Source: Actinomycetota bacterium (GTDB lineage Bacteria > Acidobacteriota > Blastocatellia > Chloracidobacteriales > Chloracidobacteriaceae). From it: a stretch of 7,465 nt of DNA. The stretch covers positions 1-7,465 of the forward strand of contig JAAFHI010000141.1 in NCBI GenBank assembly GCA_013298335.1, written 5' to 3'. Below, piece after piece: positions 6,108 through 7,465 of this stretch (the first letter of the stretch is position 1; each line of letters begins with the position of its first letter). A model generated the notes under the pieces. That model was not told the DNA's origin. It saw only the letters and a list, made by a program, of their open reading frames with translations, and ran no database searches. The position numbers and the translations under genes were made by a program.

Positions 6108-6164
6108 AAAAAACAAAATGCACGGATGCAGCAACCCCGGAAGGCCCAACAATTCCGTGCATTT
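6108..6164 (-). terminator. Intrinsic terminator ending the yicC-gmk-rpoZ operon
   Basis: On the minus strand AAATGCACGGA (6164-6154) and TCCGTGCATTT (6126-6116) form a perfect 11-bp stem. It is followed by a T-rich tail, TTTTGTTTTTT (6118-6108), which overlaps the end of the stem. The hairpin begins 21 nt after the rpoZ stop. The loop is 27 nt, unusually large for an intrinsic terminator. Confidence 0.65.
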
Positions 6165-6185
6165 CAATCCGTCTCGACCGGACGT

Positions 6186-6440
6186 TCAGCCGCCGATGAT
6201 GCCGTCTTCATGGGCATCGCCACCCGGCAATTCGCGCGGGGGCAGGATTTCGAAGGAGACCAGCCCGCGGGCAACTTCCTCCAGCGCAATGCGCGTCGGC
6301 TTGTGGACGCCGGCCACGCGATAACGCGGAAGATCGCCCTTCTGAATCTGCTTGCTGCGGGCCGCGGCCACCAGAATCATCCGGTACTTGCTGTCCGGAA
6401 TCGTCTGGATGTCCTTGTCCTGTTCATGGGTATCGCTCAT
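6186..6440 (-). CDS. rpoZ: DNA-directed RNA polymerase omega subunit
   Basis: 84 residues, close to the 70-95 typical of omega, the small subunit that clamps the C-terminal part of beta-prime and helps RNA polymerase assembly; in some bacteria it contributes to a ppGpp site. The conserved core is present: DSKYRMILVAAARSKQIQ (16-33), matching the FxxVLVAARRARQ region, and KPTRIALEEVARGLVSFEIL (47-66), matching the helix and turn that follow in the family. The acidic, glycine-rich C terminus is not conserved in the family. GGAGG (6458-6454) lies 13 nt before the ATG, slightly far. It follows gmk in the conserved yicC-gmk-rpoZ order, but the 154-bp gap holds a heptamer array. A terminator lies just downstream. 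Confidence 0.92.
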   Translation of the reverse strand: MSDTHEQDKDIQTIPDSKYRMILVAAARSKQIQKGDLPRYRVAGVHKPTRIALEEVARGLVSFEILPPRELPGGDAHEDGIIGG

Positions 6441-6470
6441 GTGTTTGGATAATCCTCCATTCGAAAGAGT

Positions 6471-6547
6471 GGTCAGTGGTCAGTGGTCAGTGGTCAGTGG
6501 TCAGTGGTCAGTGGTCAGTGGTCAGTGGTCAGTGGTCAGTGGTCAGT
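6471..6547. repeat. Heptanucleotide tandem array, GGTCAGT x 11, perfect
   Basis: Eleven identical 7-bp units with no mismatch fill 6471-6547, preceded by a partial AGT. It lies inside the gmk-rpoZ gap and ends 13 nt before the rpoZ ribosome site. Perfect identity means recent expansion or active homogenisation. Short open frames across it translate as VVSGQWS-type repeats, an artefact of the period and not a gene. The unit differs by one base, after rotation, from the cyanobacterial STRR heptamer I recall as TTGGTCA; descent is not implied. Confidence 0.95.
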
Positions 6548-6587
6548 AAAGATTGTACTGACTGCTGGCCACTGGCTGCTGTCCACT
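6517..6587. repeat. Degenerate inverted partner of the heptamer array (long hairpin)
   Basis: The right flank 6556-6587 is a diverged reverse complement of the array end 6517-6548. The core GTCAGTA (6542-6548) and TACTGAC (6556-6562) pair perfectly around a 7-nt loop (6549-6555). Over the next 25 positions 18 are complementary. Of the seven that are not, six are G-T or T-G oppositions and one is T-T. In RNA copied as the plus-strand sequence this gives a 32-position stem with 25 Watson-Crick pairs, six G-U wobbles and one mismatch. In the gmk-rpoZ message (the other strand) the same six positions become A-C mismatches. The arm ends 7 nt from the gmk stop codon. Confidence 0.8.
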
Positions 6588-6594
6588 CATTTCC

Positions 6595-7236
6595 CTACGT
6601 CGGCGTTTGTTCGAACGTTTCGACGATGGACTGAAGCCGCGCTTCGGAGCGGTTCCACCGCTGCCGCTCGGCGCGGACAATGCTGATCAGCGCCCGGAGC
6701 GCCTCCTCCAGTTCGTCGTTCACCACGACGTACTGGAATTCCCGAAACCGGGTCACTTCCTCGCGGGCGTTTCGCAGCCGACGCTCGACCGTTTCCGGCG
6801 CGTCGGAGGCCCGTCCCCGCAGGCGTTCGGACAGTATGTCAAATCCCGGCGGCATGATGAAGACCCGAACCGATTCGGGAAGCACCGTACTGACCGCCTC
6901 CGCCCCCTGCACGTCGATGTCGAGAATCAGGTCCTGCCCCTTTGCCAGTTCTTCCTCGACGTAGCGCCGGCCCGTGCCGTAGTAATTTCCGTGAACCTTC
7001 GCCGATTCAAGCAGTTCGCCCCGCTCGCGCATCACCTCGAATTCCTCCTCGGTGACGAAATGGTAATGCACCCCGTTTTCCTCGCCGGGGCGCGGCGCGC
7101 GCGTGGTGTAGGACACCGAGTACCGCAGATTTTCAACTTCCGAGAGCAGGCGACCGAGCAGGGTGGACTTTCCGCCGCCGGATGGAGCGGAAATCACCAC
7201 CAGCATGCCGTAGCGGTGCGGCACCTCACTCGACAT
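6595..7236 (-). CDS. gmk: Guanylate kinase
   Basis: 213 residues, normal for bacterial guanylate kinase, which phosphorylates GMP (and dGMP) to GDP with ATP in the cytosol. Visible motifs are the P-loop APSGGGKST (17-25), the GMP-binding segment SVSYTTRAPRPGE (40-52), the YYGT turn (85-88), DIDVQGA (106-112), FIMPP (126-130), and the lid RLRGR (138-142) followed by RRLRNAREE (152-160). The ATG at 7236 is chosen over Met11 because AAGGAG (7252-7247) lies 10 nt upstream, inside the end of yicC. The first 11 bp overlap the yicC 3' end, so the two genes are co-transcribed and probably translationally coupled. Downstream, the heptamer array and inverted arm begin almost at the stop codon. Confidence 0.97.
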   Translation of the reverse strand: MSSEVPHRYGMLVVISAPSGGGKSTLLGRLLSEVENLRYSVSYTTRAPRPGEENGVHYHFVTEEEFEVMRERGELLESAKVHGNYYGTGRRYVEEELAKGQDLILDIDVQGAEAVSTVLPESVRVFIMPPGFDILSERLRGRASDAPETVERRLRNAREEVTRFREFQYVVVNDELEEALRALISIVRAERQRWNRSEARLQSIVETFEQTPT

Positions 7237-7465
7237 TCTGAACCTGCTCCTTGATCTTCTCGACTTCGGCCTTGATCGCGAGCGCGGCCTGGCTGATGCT
7301 CAAATCGCCCGACTTGGACAGCATTGTATTCGCTTCGCGGTTCATTTCCTGTGTCAGAAAGTCCATTTGCTTTCCGACTTCCGTTCCCGCCGCCGCCGCG
7401 ATCAGGTCGCGCATCTGCGCGATGTGGCTCCGCATGCGGGCGACTTCCTCGGTAATGTCGCTCCG
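7226..7465 (-). CDS. yicC: YicC/YloC-family endoribonuclease, C-terminal part (start outside window)
   Basis: The last 79 codons of a gene that continues past the right edge; codon phase is intact at the edge (RSDITEEVARM...). The segment matches the conserved C-terminal domain of the YicC/YloC family: RSDITEEVARMRSHI, then GKQMDFLTQEMNREANT, then SKS and AALAIKAEVEKIKEQVQNVE, as in the QLDFMMQEFNRE...LKVLIEQMREQIQNIE region of E. coli YicC. The family is now regarded as endoribonucleases acting in RNA turnover. The TGA at 7228-7226 overlaps the gmk start by 11 bp. Gene order yicC-gmk-rpoZ is conserved across many bacteria, supporting the call. An internal ATG at 7435 is not the true start, because the conserved reading frame continues upstream to the window edge. 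Confidence 0.93.
   Translation of the reverse strand, partial: RSDITEEVARMRSHIAQMRDLIAAAAGTEVGKQMDFLTQEMNREANTMLSKSGDLSISQAALAIKAEVEKIKEQVQNVE
7247..7252 (-). promoter_or_regulatory. gmk ribosome binding site inside yicC
   Basis: AAGGAG lies 10 nt before the gmk ATG and is part of the yicC codons for KEQ near its C terminus. It fixes the gmk start at 7236 and suggests that ribosomes finishing yicC can reinitiate on gmk. Confidence 0.7.

Noticed and set aside
4820..6199. Long plus-strand open frame (459 codons) opposite the CrtC-like gene
   Set aside because: It is antisense to a gene with clear family motifs, has an Arg/Pro/Gly-rich composition without any recognisable domain, and follows from GC-rich third positions.
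263..6547. CRISPR array
   Set aside because: The repeats are contiguous 7-bp units without spacers and there are no cas genes.
6352..6686. Plus-strand frames translating as VVSGQWS repeats
   Set aside because: Translation of the GGTCAGT array in successive frames; not a coding sequence.

Overview
This is a GC-rich bacterial chromosomal segment with housekeeping genes, mostly on the minus strand, and no sign of phage, plasmid, transposase or CRISPR. The organism cannot be named from the sequence. A bacillithiol-type bshC, the yicC-gmk-rpoZ gene order, a single-membrane-segment protein resembling DUF4845-type proteins, and several heptanucleotide tandem repeats suggest a little-studied, probably environmental lineage (for example an Acidobacteria-, PVC- or FCB-like or candidate-phylum bacterium) rather than a proteobacterium. 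That placement is inference.

Layout from left to right. Positions 1-262 hold no convincing gene but are rich in small palindromes. A heptamer array (263-319) then abuts the stop codon of a minus-strand gene for an exported thioredoxin-fold (redoxin-like) protein (320-856). A strong intrinsic terminator (888-927) separates it from glmM (1000-2355, minus), phosphoglucosamine mutase. A 202-bp divergent intergenic region with a candidate glmM promoter and two tiny ATGA-overlapping reading frames leads into bshC (2558-4204, plus), the putative last enzyme of bacillithiol synthesis. A bidirectional terminator hairpin (4220-4249) separates bshC from a convergent small membrane protein gene (4279-4677, minus). 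A CrtC/AttH-type lipocalin-fold gene follows (4847-6025, minus). The right end is the 3' part of a yicC-gmk-rpoZ operon on the minus strand. yicC runs off the window, gmk overlaps it by 11 bp, and rpoZ is separated from gmk by a 154-bp gap holding eleven perfect GGTCAGT heptamers and a degenerate inverted partner. An intrinsic terminator closes the operon after rpoZ.

Functional links. GlmM feeds the UDP-GlcNAc pool used for cell wall synthesis and, in organisms making bacillithiol, by BshA, so the divergent glmM/bshC pair may join the two ends of one route. gmk and rpoZ are linked through nucleotide supply and RNA polymerase, a conserved neighbourhood. No obviously new multi-gene system is visible. 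The most unusual features are the heptamer repeats placed directly after stop codons, the inverted structure between gmk and rpoZ, and the start region of bshC, which lacks a Shine-Dalgarno sequence and may be translationally coupled.
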